DNA from: WHSO01 sp963732875
GTDB lineage: Bacteria; Pseudomonadota; Alphaproteobacteria; SMXQ01
DNA length: 64,000 nucleotides
NCBI GenBank assembly: GCA_963732875.1
Contig: CAVTBD010000002.1
Span: 1,860,001-1,924,000, forward strand
Direction: 5' to 3'
The notes under the pieces were generated by a model, which worked only from the letters and a program-made list of their open reading frames with translations, made no database searches and was not told the origin of the DNA. Position numbers and translations under genes: made by a program. Below, one piece after another: positions 43,427-53,244 of the stretch. The stretch's first letter is position 1. Each line of letters opens with the position of its first letter.

Positions 43427-44902
43427 TTACTGCGCGGCGGCCTTGAAAGGGTGGAGCCGCCGCCCGACGATCCCGAGGTTCTCGAGCAGCGCGTTGTCGA
43501 TGCTGCCATCCACCGTCAAGCCCTTCTTGCGCTTGAACGCGCGAATCGCCTCTCGCGTCTTTTCCCCCGCCCGGCCGTTCACCTGGCCGGGGTCGTAGCC
43601 GCGCTTCTTGAGCTCGGCCTGGACCAGCACCACCACTTGCCCCACGGCGGTCACAGACTCGCCGGTGCCGGCCTTCTTGCGGGCAGCCTTACGGGCGGGA
43701 CGCGGCGGAACCGGCTTCGCCTTGGGGGGCTCGGGCGCCTGGGCGCCGGGTGACGGGAACGAGGACGGCGGCGTGACCTCGCGTTTGGCGACGGAAGACG
43801 AACCCAAGGGCGCTTCCAGCGGCGGCGGCTGGGGAACGGCAGCGTCCGGCACCGGCTTTTCGTCGGCCTCCCTACCACTGGGTACCGGATTCGGCGGCGC
43901 GTTCTCGTGATGGTCGCCCGTATCGGCCTTCTGCTGGTGCTGGTCGGACGGCCGGTCGGGCACAGTTGACTTCAGGGTGTCGGAAGGCACCGGCGCCGGC
44001 GGTCGCGGCGAATTCGCCGCCGTCACGGGGGCCGATTTGGTCATGTCCTTGTTTTCGTAGGCGGTAACGAGATCGGCGAAACGCGGCCACAGCAACGCCA
44101 CAGCGAAAGCCACGCACACCGCAGCCAAGGCATAGCGCCATCCGGTGCCACGATCGGGACGATCCCGGCGCCGGTCGCCGCGTCGCGCCCGGGCGCCAAA
44201 CGGGTCCGGTGCGAAGCGACGGGCAATGAAGGCTTCCTCGGATTCCCGCGGCTGCCAGGCGTCATCGTGCCCCAGCTCGAAAGCCGGCTCCGGCCGCGCG
44301 TCGTCGGGCTCTCTGCCGCCGCCGGCGTCGGCAATTGCGGGGCCGCTCTTCGCGCTGTCGGATATGAGAAAATCCCTTGGGCCGGTTGCCACGCCGTTTG
44401 CTGGCGACGGAGACGAAACTGCCGGCTCCTCCATCGCGTCGGCCCTCTCCGCCCGTTCCGGTTCAGGCCGGCGAGCAACGAAACTGACGTCCCCTTTCTG
44501 CGCGACCGGCGGTAACGGCGGTTCACCCGAACCCTCGCTCATCCCCGCGCCTTGCGGATGGCCCGCGATTCGCGCGAAAGCATCTTCCGACCACACCGCC
44601 GAGACCTCGGTACGCACGTGTGGATCGTGCGTGTACAGGGCGGCGCGCGCGGGCTTTTCTTCGCCCGCCATCCAACCCGGCTCCCGCCGTTCCGGCATGG
44701 CCGTGTAGAGATCGAATGTGGGCGAATCCGCTTCGCCGAGGTCGCGCTCCTCGCGTTCGCGCAGCAGCAATACATGGGGAAGTGCGACGACGCCAAGCAC
44801 CGCGCCGTAGGCCAACCACGGCAGAAACGAACGGCCTTTCGCCCGTGCGACGAAGGCCGTGGCGAAACCGAGGGAAATGGCTGCCAAGAACCACAGGATC
44901 AT
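43427..44902 (-). CDS. Membrane protein with peptidoglycan-binding domain
   Basis: A 491-residue protein: two N-terminal membrane segments, a long acidic and Pro/Ala-rich region, another hydrophobic segment around residues 252-272 (WRYALAAVCVAFAVALLWP), a Pro/Lys-rich linker and a C-terminal PG_binding_1 domain (VLVQAELKKRGYDPGQVNGRAGEKTREAIRAF). It probably links membrane and cell wall. No enzymatic domain is seen. Confidence 0.78.
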   Translation of the reverse strand: MILWFLAAISLGFATAFVARAKGRSFLPWLAYGAVLGVVALPHVLLLREREERDLGEADSPTFDLYTAMPERREPGWMAGEEKPARAALYTHDPHVRTEVSAVWSEDAFARIAGHPQGAGMSEGSGEPPLPPVAQKGDVSFVARRPEPERAERADAMEEPAVSSPSPANGVATGPRDFLISDSAKSGPAIADAGGGREPDDARPEPAFELGHDDAWQPRESEEAFIARRFAPDPFGARARRGDRRRDRPDRGTGWRYALAAVCVAFAVALLWPRFADLVTAYENKDMTKSAPVTAANSPRPPAPVPSDTLKSTVPDRPSDQHQQKADTGDHHENAPPNPVPSGREADEKPVPDAAVPQPPPLEAPLGSSSVAKREVTPPSSFPSPGAQAPEPPKAKPVPPRPARKAARKKAGTGESVTAVGQVVVLVQAELKKRGYDPGQVNGRAGEKTREAIRAFKRKKGLTVDGSIDNALLENLGIVGRRLHPFKAAAQ

Positions 44903-45107
44903 GAAAATTCCATCGCGGCATAGTGTTTCGGAACCGGTACGCCCCGCTGCCGCGGCACAAGGGGGTCACCACGATGACCAGTCCTGACCAATGCAATCTC
45001 TGATAGACGCATGGCGCGGGCGCGCTATTCCCGTGCCTTGATTCGTCACCGCGTCACGCGATGCGTTTGAAGTATTTCGGAACTTCTGACGGAGATTTAC
45101 GTACATA

Positions 45108-45135
45108 ACTTCATGCACGTCACTTCATGCACGTC
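45108..45135 (+). repeat. Two tandem copies of ACTTCATGCACGTC
   Basis: Perfect 14-bp direct repeats at 45108-45121 and 45122-45135. They could be paired regulator half-sites in the divergent promoter region. Confidence 0.6.
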
Positions 45136-45190
45136 ACGCGCGGAATAAACCCTGTCGGCCACCGTCTACATTCAAGTCAGTCGTGGGCAA

Positions 45191-45218
45191 TGGTCACGGG
45201 ACGTCGCGGATTGGTCAC
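45191..45218 (+). promoter_or_regulatory. Paired TGGTCAC motif upstream of the response regulator
   Basis: TGGTCAC at 45191 and TTGGTCAC at 45211-45218; the cores start 21 bp apart, two helical turns. The same motif occurs upstream of other polysaccharide genes in the window. Likely a direct-repeat operator. Confidence 0.5.
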
Positions 45219-45342
45219 AAGGCATCACGGCCGTGACCGAGAATGCCGATAGGCAATGCCCGGATCCGGCGTGACAGAGGGGACAACATTCAGTCTGAGA
45301 ATATCCACGCCAATGTCTGACAAAGGCTCGGAGAAACGCGTC

Positions 45343-46167
45343 ATGGCTCCTTCCGAAACGACTATTGCCGCCGTCGACGCCCCTCCCATTCGGATTCACG
45401 CAGACGCTCTTCCCCCAGGCCAGGATATCCTTCTGGCGCTGCCCGACGACGAGTACCGCAGATCGCTATCTAATTACCTGCGCCGTCAGGGATTCAGGGT
45501 CATCGAGGCCGGAACCGCGCAGGCCGCCGTCGCGCGGGCCGTCACCGGGGACAAGCTCCACGTGATCGTCGCGGACGATGAACTGCCCGATCTGCCTGGG
45601 CTCGACGTGTTGACCCGTTTGCGCGACCTCGGCGTGGATACGCCGATCGCCCTGATGGCCGATGCCTACAGCGAGGTACGCGAGGAAGTCGCCCTCGAAT
45701 GCGGCGCCGCCGAATTCCTGTGCCGCTCCCGCCGCCATTCGATCATCGCCAAGAGGCTGCATCTCCTCGCCGCCGGCGCAAAACGGCATACCGGCTCCGA
45801 ATCCGCCGCTGCCGAGGATCTGCGGGTCGGCCGCCTCGTGCTCAAGTCACACTGCCACCGCGCGATCTGGCGCGGCCGGGAGGTGCCACTCACGGTCACC
45901 GAAGTGCGGATCGTGCGCTTGCTCGCCTGCCGGGCCGACGCGGCGCTGTCCTATCGCGAAATCTACGACGTGGTTCACGGCGCCGGCTTTCGCGCCGGAG
46001 AGGGCACGGACGGATACCGCACCAATGTTCGCTCCCTGATCCGCAAGATTCGCAAGAGGTTCAGGAACATGGACGGCGCATTCGACCAGATCGAGAACTG
46101 CCAGGGATTCGGTTATCGCTGGCGCGGCAAGATCGGCGCCGCTGATAGCGACAAATCATCGAACTGA
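45343..46167 (+). CDS. OmpR-type response regulator with degenerate receiver
   Basis: A receiver-like domain followed by an OmpR-type winged helix (LTVTEVRIVRLLACRADAALSYREIYDVV ... TNVRSLIRKIRKRFR ... GFGYRW). The receiver keeps D78 (VADDELPD) but the acidic pair near its start is replaced (LLALPDDEYRR aligns L-P to D-D), the conserved threonine is alanine (LMADAYSE) and the lysine is arginine (FLCRSR). It may act without phosphorylation. The start is uncertain among ATG 45256, 45313 and 45343; 45343 has GGAG at good spacing. It leads the exopolysaccharide locus. Confidence 0.82.
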   Translation: MAPSETTIAAVDAPPIRIHADALPPGQDILLALPDDEYRRSLSNYLRRQGFRVIEAGTAQAAVARAVTGDKLHVIVADDELPDLPGLDVLTRLRDLGVDTPIALMADAYSEVREEVALECGAAEFLCRSRRHSIIAKRLHLLAAGAKRHTGSESAAAEDLRVGRLVLKSHCHRAIWRGREVPLTVTEVRIVRLLACRADAALSYREIYDVVHGAGFRAGEGTDGYRTNVRSLIRKIRKRFRNMDGAFDQIENCQGFGYRWRGKIGAADSDKSSN

Positions 46168-46188
46168 AGGGCATCGGCGGAGACTGCG

Positions 46189-47652
46189 ATGACATTTCCA
46201 GAGACCGGTACTGCCCCGACGCCAGACGTTATCGAGCACCTTTATCCGGTCATTTTGTGTGGCGGATCAGGTACGAGGCTCTGGCCGCTTTCCCGGGACA
46301 CCTATCCGAAGCAGTTCCTGTCGCTCACCTCATCGCGTTCCCTTCTCCAGGAAACCGCCGGCCGCACGCGCAAGGATCTCGGGCTCCCTCCTCCGGTCGT
46401 ATTGTGCGGCGAGCGGCACCGCTTCTTGATCTCCGAGCAGCTCGGTGCCGATGGAATCGTTCCCGAGGTGATCCTGTGCGAGCCGGCGGCGCGCAATACC
46501 GGACCCGCGCTGGCGGTTGCTGCCATGTACCTGCGCGAACGCGATCCCGATGCCATCCTGCTGGCCCTGCCGTCCGATCACTACATCGGCGACGCTGCCG
46601 CATTTCGGGACGTCGTGTCGCGCGCCGTCAGGCCCGCGGAACAGGGCCGCCTGGTATGTTTCGGAATCCGGCCCACGCGGCCGGAGACCGGATACGGCTA
46701 CATAGAAAGCGGCGCGCCGCTGAACGACAGCGACGGCGTATTCGCAATCGCAAGATTCATCGAGAAGCCGGATGCGGCCACGGCAGAGAAGCTGGTCGCG
46801 GACGGCAGGCATCTCTGGAACAGCGGCATGTTCGTGCTGCCCGCGGCCGGATTCCTCGATGAACTGGGCCGTTACGATCCGGACACGACATCGGCCTGCA
46901 ACGACGCCTTCGCCGGATGCCGCGAGGAAGACGGCTGCGTGCATCTCGACCGCGCGGCCTTCGAATCCGCCCCCTCGATTTCGGTGGATTATGCCGTCAT
47001 GGAACGTACCGACCGCGCCGCCGTGGTGCCCGCAGATATCGAGTGGAACGACATCGGATCGTGGCGAAGCCTGCGCGACACCGGGCCGCACGATGCCGAT
47101 GGCAACGTGCTGCAAGGCGACGTTGTGGTGGACGGCGTGCGTAACTCCCTGATTCGCTCTGAAAAGCGCCTGGTGGCGGCGATCGGCGTCGAAGACCTGG
47201 TGATCGTCGAAACCGATGATGCGGTGCTCGTCGGCAATGCGTCCCGCACCGCGGAGGTCGGCGCGCTGGCACGCCGGCTCAAGGCCGAAGGCCGCATCGA
47301 GGCGGATGCGCACAGGCGCGTGTTCAGGCCCTGGGGATATTACGAATCCCTGGATATGGGCGGACGCTTCCAGGTGAAGCACATCTGCGTCAAACCCGGT
47401 GGCCAGTTGAGCCTGCAGATGCACCATCACCGGGCCGAGCACTGGATTGTCGTGGACGGCACCGCCAGGATCGTGCGGGACGATGAAACACGTCTCCTGC
47501 GCGAGAACGAATGGGTCTTCATACCGCTCGGGACGACCCACCGGCTGGAAAATCCGGGCAAGCTCGACGTCCATCTGATCGAGGTCCAGGTCGGCGGCTA
47601 TCTCGGGGAAGACGACATTGTCCGGTTCGAGGATCGCTACGGCCGATCATGA
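46189..47652 (+). CDS. Mannose-1-phosphate guanylyltransferase/mannose-6-phosphate isomerase
   Basis: A 487-residue bifunctional enzyme of the AlgA/ManC/XanB type. The nucleotidyltransferase signature LCGGSGTRLWPLSRDTYPKQF is near the N-terminus; the C-terminal cupin (PGGQLSLQMHHHRAEHWIVV) is the isomerase part. It makes GDP-mannose for the polysaccharide encoded downstream. It starts 21 bp after the regulator and is probably co-transcribed. Confidence 0.93.
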   Translation: MTFPETGTAPTPDVIEHLYPVILCGGSGTRLWPLSRDTYPKQFLSLTSSRSLLQETAGRTRKDLGLPPPVVLCGERHRFLISEQLGADGIVPEVILCEPAARNTGPALAVAAMYLRERDPDAILLALPSDHYIGDAAAFRDVVSRAVRPAEQGRLVCFGIRPTRPETGYGYIESGAPLNDSDGVFAIARFIEKPDAATAEKLVADGRHLWNSGMFVLPAAGFLDELGRYDPDTTSACNDAFAGCREEDGCVHLDRAAFESAPSISVDYAVMERTDRAAVVPADIEWNDIGSWRSLRDTGPHDADGNVLQGDVVVDGVRNSLIRSEKRLVAAIGVEDLVIVETDDAVLVGNASRTAEVGALARRLKAEGRIEADAHRRVFRPWGYYESLDMGGRFQVKHICVKPGGQLSLQMHHHRAEHWIVVDGTARIVRDDETRLLRENEWVFIPLGTTHRLENPGKLDVHLIEVQVGGYLGEDDIVRFEDRYGRS

Positions 47653-47686
47653 CGGCAGTCCCGAACACGGCGCGGCCTGACACCGA

Positions 47687-47694
47687 TTGGTCAC
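47687..47694 (+). promoter_or_regulatory. Single TTGGTCAC motif upstream of the Wza-like gene
   Basis: TTGGTCAC followed by AGGGCC, 90 bp before the export-protein start. Only one good copy is seen here, with a weaker CGATTGATAG 25 bp on. Confidence 0.4.
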
Positions 47695-47783
47695 AGGGCC
47701 GTCCATGAACCGATTGATAGCCTCGCCGTTAATCCTCTTGCGACCTACGGGTGAGGTTCCCTTCCACAAACCAAGGCATTCCC

Positions 47784-48380
47784 ATGCTGTTTGCCCGCAC
47801 CTTCCGCAAGGGCCATTACGCCCATGGCACACGGTTCCTTCACATCCTGTCGGTGATCGCGATGGCAACCATGCTGTGGGCCTGTGCGGAACCGACAGCT
47901 CCAATGGCGCCGCCGCCGCCGACAGACACCACCTACCATCTCGGATCGGGAGACCAGGTCCGGGTCACGATCTACGGCGAGCAGAATCTTTCCGGCGAGT
48001 ACCGCGTCGACGGCAGCGGCGCATTGACCCTGCCCCTGGTCGGCAACGTCCACGTGGCCGGCCTGACGTCCGACCAGCTCAAGCAGCACCTGGAACGGCG
48101 CTACAAGGAATATCTCAAGGCCCCCGATGTCAGCATAGAAATCCTGGACTACAGGCCGTTCTACATCGTGGGTGAGGTGAAGAATCCCGGCAAATATCCA
48201 TACGTCAACGGCATGACGGTGATCAACGCCGTTGCCATTGCCGGCGGGTTCACCTACCGCGCCAATTCCGACGATTTCTACATCCAGCGGAAGGCCCGCA
48301 ACGATCACCAGTTCTCTGCGCAACAGACGACGGAGGTAAGACCGGGCGACGTCATCGTGGTACGCGAACGGTTCTTCTGA
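47784..48380 (+). CDS. Polysaccharide export lipoprotein (Wza-like)
   Basis: A 198-residue outer-membrane export protein. The signal peptide ends in a lipobox (LWAC, C34), followed by the poly-export domain (YHLGSGDQVRVTIYGEQNLSGEYRV) and a SLBB-type domain (FYIVGEVKNPGKYPYVNGMTVINAVAIAGG). It is shorter than Wza of E. coli, as in many alphaproteobacterial homologs. ATG 47784 is preferred; a GTG at 47751 is also in frame. The Wzc-like gene starts 2 bp after its stop codon. Confidence 0.9.
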   Translation: MLFARTFRKGHYAHGTRFLHILSVIAMATMLWACAEPTAPMAPPPPTDTTYHLGSGDQVRVTIYGEQNLSGEYRVDGSGALTLPLVGNVHVAGLTSDQLKQHLERRYKEYLKAPDVSIEILDYRPFYIVGEVKNPGKYPYVNGMTVINAVAIAGGFTYRANSDDFYIQRKARNDHQFSAQQTTEVRPGDVIVVRERFF

Positions 48381-48382
48381 GC

Positions 48383-50638
48383 ATGAGAAAAGATCTTCGA
48401 GTCATCCCAAAACATCCCGAGCCCGCTCCGCAGGCGTGGAGCGGACCGGCATTTTTCATCAATCCCGGCGATAGCCAGACCGGCCTGTGGGACGTCGCGC
48501 GCAAGCTGTGGCGCCGCAAATGGCTGGTCGCCGGCGGCACCCTCGCCTTTATCGCCGCCGGCGTCGCCGTCACGGCGCTGATGACGCCGCGCTACGGCGC
48601 GGAAAGCCAGGTTCTGATCGGCATACAGACGCCACGTGTCCTGAACGCGGATTCGATACTCAGCGGGATTACGGCGAACGCAGAAACCGTCCAGAGCGAG
48701 GCCTATATCGTCACCTCACATGCCGTCGCAGAAAAAGTCGCGCGCCGCCTCGATCTCGACAAGCTTCCGGAGTTCAATGCGGCACTGCGCCCCGAGCCGG
48801 CGTTCGATCTTTCCAGGATGCTCGGTATCGATGCCATCAAGTCATGGCTGAGCAAGCCCCCGAAGCAGCCAGCGCCCGAGGACGCCGCGCTTACCGCCGA
48901 GCAGCGCAAATGGGATAGCGTCGTTGCGACACTTCTCAGTGGCGTCGACGTAACGCCCCTCAACCGCTCCCACGTCCTCAGCATCGACACCCAGTCCGAG
49001 GATCCGCAGCTCGCGGCTCGCATCGCCAACACCTTCGCCGACGTCTATATCGAGCAGCAGCTCAAGACCAAGCAGAAGGCGACCACCGATGCAGACCACT
49101 GGCTCGACACGCGGATCGCGCAACTCAAGCAGCAGGTCCAGAAGTCCGACAAGGCCGTCGAGGATTACCGCCGCAAGCACGGTCTTTACGAAACCAAGTC
49201 GGACACCGTGATCGCCCAGCAGCTCGCGGAGCTGAACCGTGAAATGCTGGCCGCGCAGAACAGCAGGGTGGAGGCCGAGTCCCGCTACCACCAGGCCAAG
49301 TCCCAGCTGAAGACCGCCGATTCTATGGAAAGCCTGCCGGCGGTCCTCGATTCACCGCTGATCCAGACCCTGCGCGGACAGCAGTCGCAACTTGAGCAGA
49401 AGTCCGCGCAACTGGCGTCGATCTACACGGCAAAGCACCCCCTGCGCCGCGACATCGCGGCACAGATCAAGGAGATCAAGACCAAGATCCGCGCGGAAGC
49501 CCAACGCATCGTCGACGGCCTGAGCCACCAGGCGCAAATGGCCGACGACCGCTTCAACCGGGTCAAACAGCAGATGGCGGCCTTGCAGGCTAAGATGGGC
49601 GACGCCAACGAGGAAACTGTCAAGCTGCACCAGTTGCAGCGCGAGGCGGAAGCCAACCGCACAATGCTCGTCGCCCTGCTTCAGCGTTCCAAGGAAACGG
49701 TCGACCAGCAGAGCCTGCTGGTGCCCGACGCCCGTGTCATCTCCAAGGCCGACGTCCCGCTTTCCCCGTCGTTCCCGCCGAGCACGCTGATCCTCGTGCT
49801 CACGACCTTCGCCGGGCTGGGTTGCAGCGTACTGCTCGCGCTTTTGCTGGAGGGCATCGACCAGACATTCCGCGCGCGCGAGGACGTGGAGCACGAGACC
49901 GGGCTCCCGGTGCTCGCTCTCGTGCCTTCGGTCTCCAAGACGCGGCAGGTTTCCGCCGATCCGCGCGCGCCTTTCTGGGAATCCCTGCATATGCTCAATA
50001 CCCGGCTGTCGCTGGAGACCGACGCGGGCGGGGTACCGAGGAGCGTCATGTTCACCTCGGCCGTGCCCCGCGAGGGCAAGACGAGCTTGAGCACCGCCTA
50101 CGCCCGGCTGCTCGCGCAGGAAGGCCAGCGCGTGGTGATCCTCGAGCTGGACTGGAAGCGCCCCAGCCTGCACAAGGCACTGGGCCAGCAGCAGCGCGCC
50201 GGGCTGGCAGAGCTCCTGCACGGCTTCGTGACGCCGGAAGAGGCGGTTTACCGTGACCCCCATTCCGGGCTCCATGCCATCTTCGCGGGCAACGGCGGAC
50301 ACATCGCCCAGAGCGGGGTGTGGCTCGCCCGCCTGCGCCTCTTGCTCGGCACCCTGTCACGGCATTACGACGTGATCATTCTCGATACGGCGCCGGCCTC
50401 CGTGACCCCGGAAATTCTCCACGTGTCGCGGCTCGTCGAGCAGACCGTGTTCGTAGTCAAGTGGGGCAGCACGGCGCGGCACACCGTACTGACCGAGTTG
50501 CGCAACCTCCATCGTGCCGGTGCGTCGCTCGCGGGCGTTGTACTGTCGCAGGTGGATTTTCGGCGCTATCGCCGCTACGCCTACAGCGAGAACGACTACC
50601 GCCATCGTCGGCGTCTCGCCCTCGACGCCGCCGGCTGA
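48383..50638 (+). CDS. Wzc/GumC-like chain-length and tyrosine-kinase protein
   Basis: A 751-residue inner-membrane protein: N-terminal Wzz domain with a membrane segment near residues 50-70, a long coiled-coil periplasmic part, a second membrane segment around residue 470, and a cytoplasmic BY-kinase domain. Walker A is PREGKTS with K566; the A' motif is ILELDWKRP instead of the usual DxDxR; Walker B is VIILDTAP. The C-terminus has a tyrosine group (YRRYAYSENDYRHR). It sets polymer length and export with the Wza-like protein. Confidence 0.9.
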   Translation: MRKDLRVIPKHPEPAPQAWSGPAFFINPGDSQTGLWDVARKLWRRKWLVAGGTLAFIAAGVAVTALMTPRYGAESQVLIGIQTPRVLNADSILSGITANAETVQSEAYIVTSHAVAEKVARRLDLDKLPEFNAALRPEPAFDLSRMLGIDAIKSWLSKPPKQPAPEDAALTAEQRKWDSVVATLLSGVDVTPLNRSHVLSIDTQSEDPQLAARIANTFADVYIEQQLKTKQKATTDADHWLDTRIAQLKQQVQKSDKAVEDYRRKHGLYETKSDTVIAQQLAELNREMLAAQNSRVEAESRYHQAKSQLKTADSMESLPAVLDSPLIQTLRGQQSQLEQKSAQLASIYTAKHPLRRDIAAQIKEIKTKIRAEAQRIVDGLSHQAQMADDRFNRVKQQMAALQAKMGDANEETVKLHQLQREAEANRTMLVALLQRSKETVDQQSLLVPDARVISKADVPLSPSFPPSTLILVLTTFAGLGCSVLLALLLEGIDQTFRAREDVEHETGLPVLALVPSVSKTRQVSADPRAPFWESLHMLNTRLSLETDAGGVPRSVMFTSAVPREGKTSLSTAYARLLAQEGQRVVILELDWKRPSLHKALGQQQRAGLAELLHGFVTPEEAVYRDPHSGLHAIFAGNGGHIAQSGVWLARLRLLLGTLSRHYDVIILDTAPASVTPEILHVSRLVEQTVFVVKWGSTARHTVLTELRNLHRAGASLAGVVLSQVDFRRYRRYAYSENDYRHRRRLALDAAG

Positions 50639-50642
50639 CGCA

Positions 50643-51900
50643 TTGCCTGCGGCCCCCTCCAGAGCAGCACTGGTGCTGACCCAGCACTACTGGCCGGAAC
50701 CGATCGGCTCGGCCCCCTATCTCACAGATATCGGCGAGTGGCTGGCCGCGCATGGGCATGAAGTCCGCGTATTCACCTGCCGCCCCCACTACCCCGACGG
50801 CTTCGTATCGCGCGCCTATCGCCACGGGCGGCGTGACGAGGAAACGCGCAGCGGTGCCTTGATCGAGCGGGTGGCGCCGTTCCAGCCGTGGCGGCGCGGT
50901 GCGCTTGGCCGCATGATCCGGGAAGCCTTGTTCCTGATGCAGGGTCTCGGGGCACTGGCGTCGGGACGTATCCGCCGGTGCCCACTTGTGGTCTCCCTAT
51001 GCCCCTCGGTTTTCACCGTGCTGCTGGGTATCGCGGCGCGGCGCCGCCATGGCCACCACGTGGTGATGGTCCACGACATACAGTCCGGCCTGGCAACCGG
51101 CCTCGGCATGATAGGTGGACGCCATATCGCCGCGCTCATGCGATGGCTGGAGCGTGTCGTCTTCAACCGGGCCGACATGATCCTCGTGCTGTCGGACAGC
51201 ATGCGCAAACATCTGCGCGGGCAGGGCGTACGCAAGCCGATCGAGATCCTGCCGATCTGGGTCGATACCGGGGCCGTACGCCCGGCCAGGGCGCCGCGTG
51301 GTAACGCCGTAACCGTTATCTACAGCGGCAACTTCGGCAAGAAGCAAGGGCTGAGCCAGGTCATCGACATGGCGGAACTGCTGGAACGGCGCAACAGTCC
51401 CGTGCGGGTGCTGTTGCGTGGCGAAGGCAGCGAGGGTACGGCGATTGCCGCCGAGATCGAGTTCCCGCGGCCTTCGGCACATTCGGCTGGCACCACTGGT
51501 TCCGCCGGAACGCTTGTCCGGAAGTCTGTCCGAGGGCGCGATCCATCTCGTGCCCCAGGACGCCAACACTGCCGACTTCGCGGTTCCTTCCAAGGCCTAT
51601 GTCATCATGGCCAGCGGCCGGCCGTTCGTCGCAGCGGCACGCCCGGGAAGCCAGTTGTGGGAATTGAGCGCGCGTTCCTGTGCGTTCCTGTGCGTGCCCG
51701 CCGGTGACGCGCAGGCGCTCTCGGACGCCGTCGAGCGGCTCGCACACGATACTGCCCTGCGCGTGAGACTCGGGCGCAACGGGCGGCGTTACGTCCGGCA
51801 CCATCACGACAAGGCATTGATCCTGGACCGGTTTCTTTCCCTGGCCGCGCCTGCGCAGACAGATCACTCATGGCATTTCCATCCGTCCCGCATCTCCTGA
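50643..51900 (+). CDS. GT4 glycosyltransferase (WcaI-like), frameshifted
   Basis: An N-terminal LTQHYWPEPIGSAPYLTDIGEWLAAHGHEV and later VHDIQSGLATGLGMI and YSGNFGKKQGL are typical of WcaI-type glycosyltransferases. The frame breaks near 51465: the C-terminal nucleotide-binding part (LRHIRLAPLVPPERL ... VPSKAYVIMASGRPFVA) is in another frame. One extra C in TTCCCGCGG explains it. The start is uncertain; TTG 50643 is used because it follows the kinase stop. The end overlaps the next gene by 31 bp. Confidence 0.75.
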
Positions 51901-53153
51901 TCCTGGAGCCCGACGCCCGCGGCCATGCCCGCGAATGGCTGGGACACCTGATCGAGGGCGCACAGGCAATCGCCCCTGATCCCCTATGGCTCAGTCTCGC
52001 GGTCCCGGACGCGCTTGCCCGGGAACTCGTGAGCACGTTGCCCATAGCGGTCCGGCATCGTGTCGGCGTGATACCTCTCAGCGAGCGCGAAACCGCGCTT
52101 TGCCTCAACAAGCGGCTGTGGGTCAGCGGCATGGCGCGGTGGTGGGTCATGCGCCGTTGCATCGCGAGAGCAAACGCGACCCACGGCCTGTTCCTCGGCC
52201 TCGATCACGCGTCGCTGCCGCTCGCCCTCGGTCTCGGCATGGGAGGACGACCGATTTCGGGAATCCTGTTCCGACCGTCGGTGCATTATGGAGACATCGG
52301 CCCTTACCGACCCGGCCTGCGCGAACGCCTGCGGGACCTGCGCAAGACAGTGCTGTACCGGCTGATGCTGCGCAACCCGGCGGTCAACGCCGTGCTCTCG
52401 CTCGACCCCTATTTCGTCGACTACGCCCATGCACGATACGCCCATGCCGATAAAGTGGTGGATACCCCCGACCCCGTGTGTCCAGCTCCGCCGCCCACCT
52501 CCGACGACACCGCGCTCGCCGACGGCGTTCCCGGCGAGCGCAAGCTCCTGCTGCTGTTTGGCGAACTGACCTGGCGCAAGGGTATCCTCAAACTACTGCA
52601 ATCCCTCGAGCTGTTGCCCAGAGATGCGGCACAGCGCATCGCCGTGATGGCGGCAGGATCGGTCGATCCGCCGATCCGCGCCGCCGTCTACGATGCAGTT
52701 GCACGCCTGCGCCGGACTCGGCCCGAACTCTGGCTATACCTCGAGGATCGCCGGCTCGCCGGTGGTGAGATCACCGCGCTGGTACAACGCAGCGCGCTGA
52801 TTCTGGCGCCCTATCAGCGCTTCGTCGGCTCCAGCGGCATCCTGTTGTGGGCGGCACGGGCGGGGCGGCCGGTGCTGTGCCAAGACTACGGGCTGATGGG
52901 ACGCCTCACACGTGAATATCATCTGGGCGTGACCGTGGACAGCGACGATCCCCAGGCTCTTTCGGAAAGCATCGCGGCGTTCGCTCGCGATGACACCGAC
53001 GCCACGGCCAGCGCGCACGCCATGAGCCGCCTGTGTGAGCGGCGCAGCCCTGCCCGGTTCGCGCGTATCGTGCTCGGCCAGGCAATTCGCGACAGGCACG
53101 ACCCCGGTTCCGGCCGTTCGCTCGGCTGGACCCGGGGTGGTGCTTTAGAGTGA
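51870..53153 (+). CDS. Glycosyltransferase
   Basis: A 427-residue protein with a GT4-like C-terminal half (LLLLFGELTWRKGILKLLQSL ... LILAPYQRFVGSSGILLWAARAGRPVLCQDYG). The N-terminal half is divergent. It lacks signal or membrane segments and probably adds a sugar to the lipid-linked repeat unit. Its stop codon lies in the TGATCACAGCC copy of the recurrent motif. Confidence 0.78.
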   Translation: MAFPSVPHLLILEPDARGHAREWLGHLIEGAQAIAPDPLWLSLAVPDALARELVSTLPIAVRHRVGVIPLSERETALCLNKRLWVSGMARWWVMRRCIARANATHGLFLGLDHASLPLALGLGMGGRPISGILFRPSVHYGDIGPYRPGLRERLRDLRKTVLYRLMLRNPAVNAVLSLDPYFVDYAHARYAHADKVVDTPDPVCPAPPPTSDDTALADGVPGERKLLLLFGELTWRKGILKLLQSLELLPRDAAQRIAVMAAGSVDPPIRAAVYDAVARLRRTRPELWLYLEDRRLAGGEITALVQRSALILAPYQRFVGSSGILLWAARAGRPVLCQDYGLMGRLTREYHLGVTVDSDDPQALSESIAAFARDDTDATASAHAMSRLCERRSPARFARIVLGQAIRDRHDPGSGRSLGWTRGGALE

Positions 53154-53178
53154 TCACAGCCGCCCACCGGTTGGTCAC
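53151..53178 (+). promoter_or_regulatory. Paired motif TGATCACAGCC / TGGTCACAGCC
   Basis: TGATCACAGCC at 53151 and TGGTCACAGCC at 53172, exactly 21 bp apart as at 45191/45212. The pair lies 67 bp before the sugar-phosphate transferase gene, so a second promoter with the same operator probably starts here. Confidence 0.55.
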
Positions 53179-53244
53179 AGCCGTTCTGCTGCCGTCAATG
53201 AGACAAAAGACCATGTCCGTTCGCCACTGACGGAGGAGGTTTCC

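Larger units (their letters stand above)
44903..45342. other. Divergent region before the exopolysaccharide locus
   Basis: About 440 bp between the peptidoglycan-binding gene and the response-regulator gene. It contains a 14-bp tandem repeat (45108-45135) and a pair of TGGTCAC motifs (45191 and 45212). No small gene is convincing. Confidence 0.5.

Noticed and set aside
53151..53178. TGGTCAC motif as a sigma-54 promoter
   Set aside because: The GG and GC elements are not at the required spacing in any of the copies.
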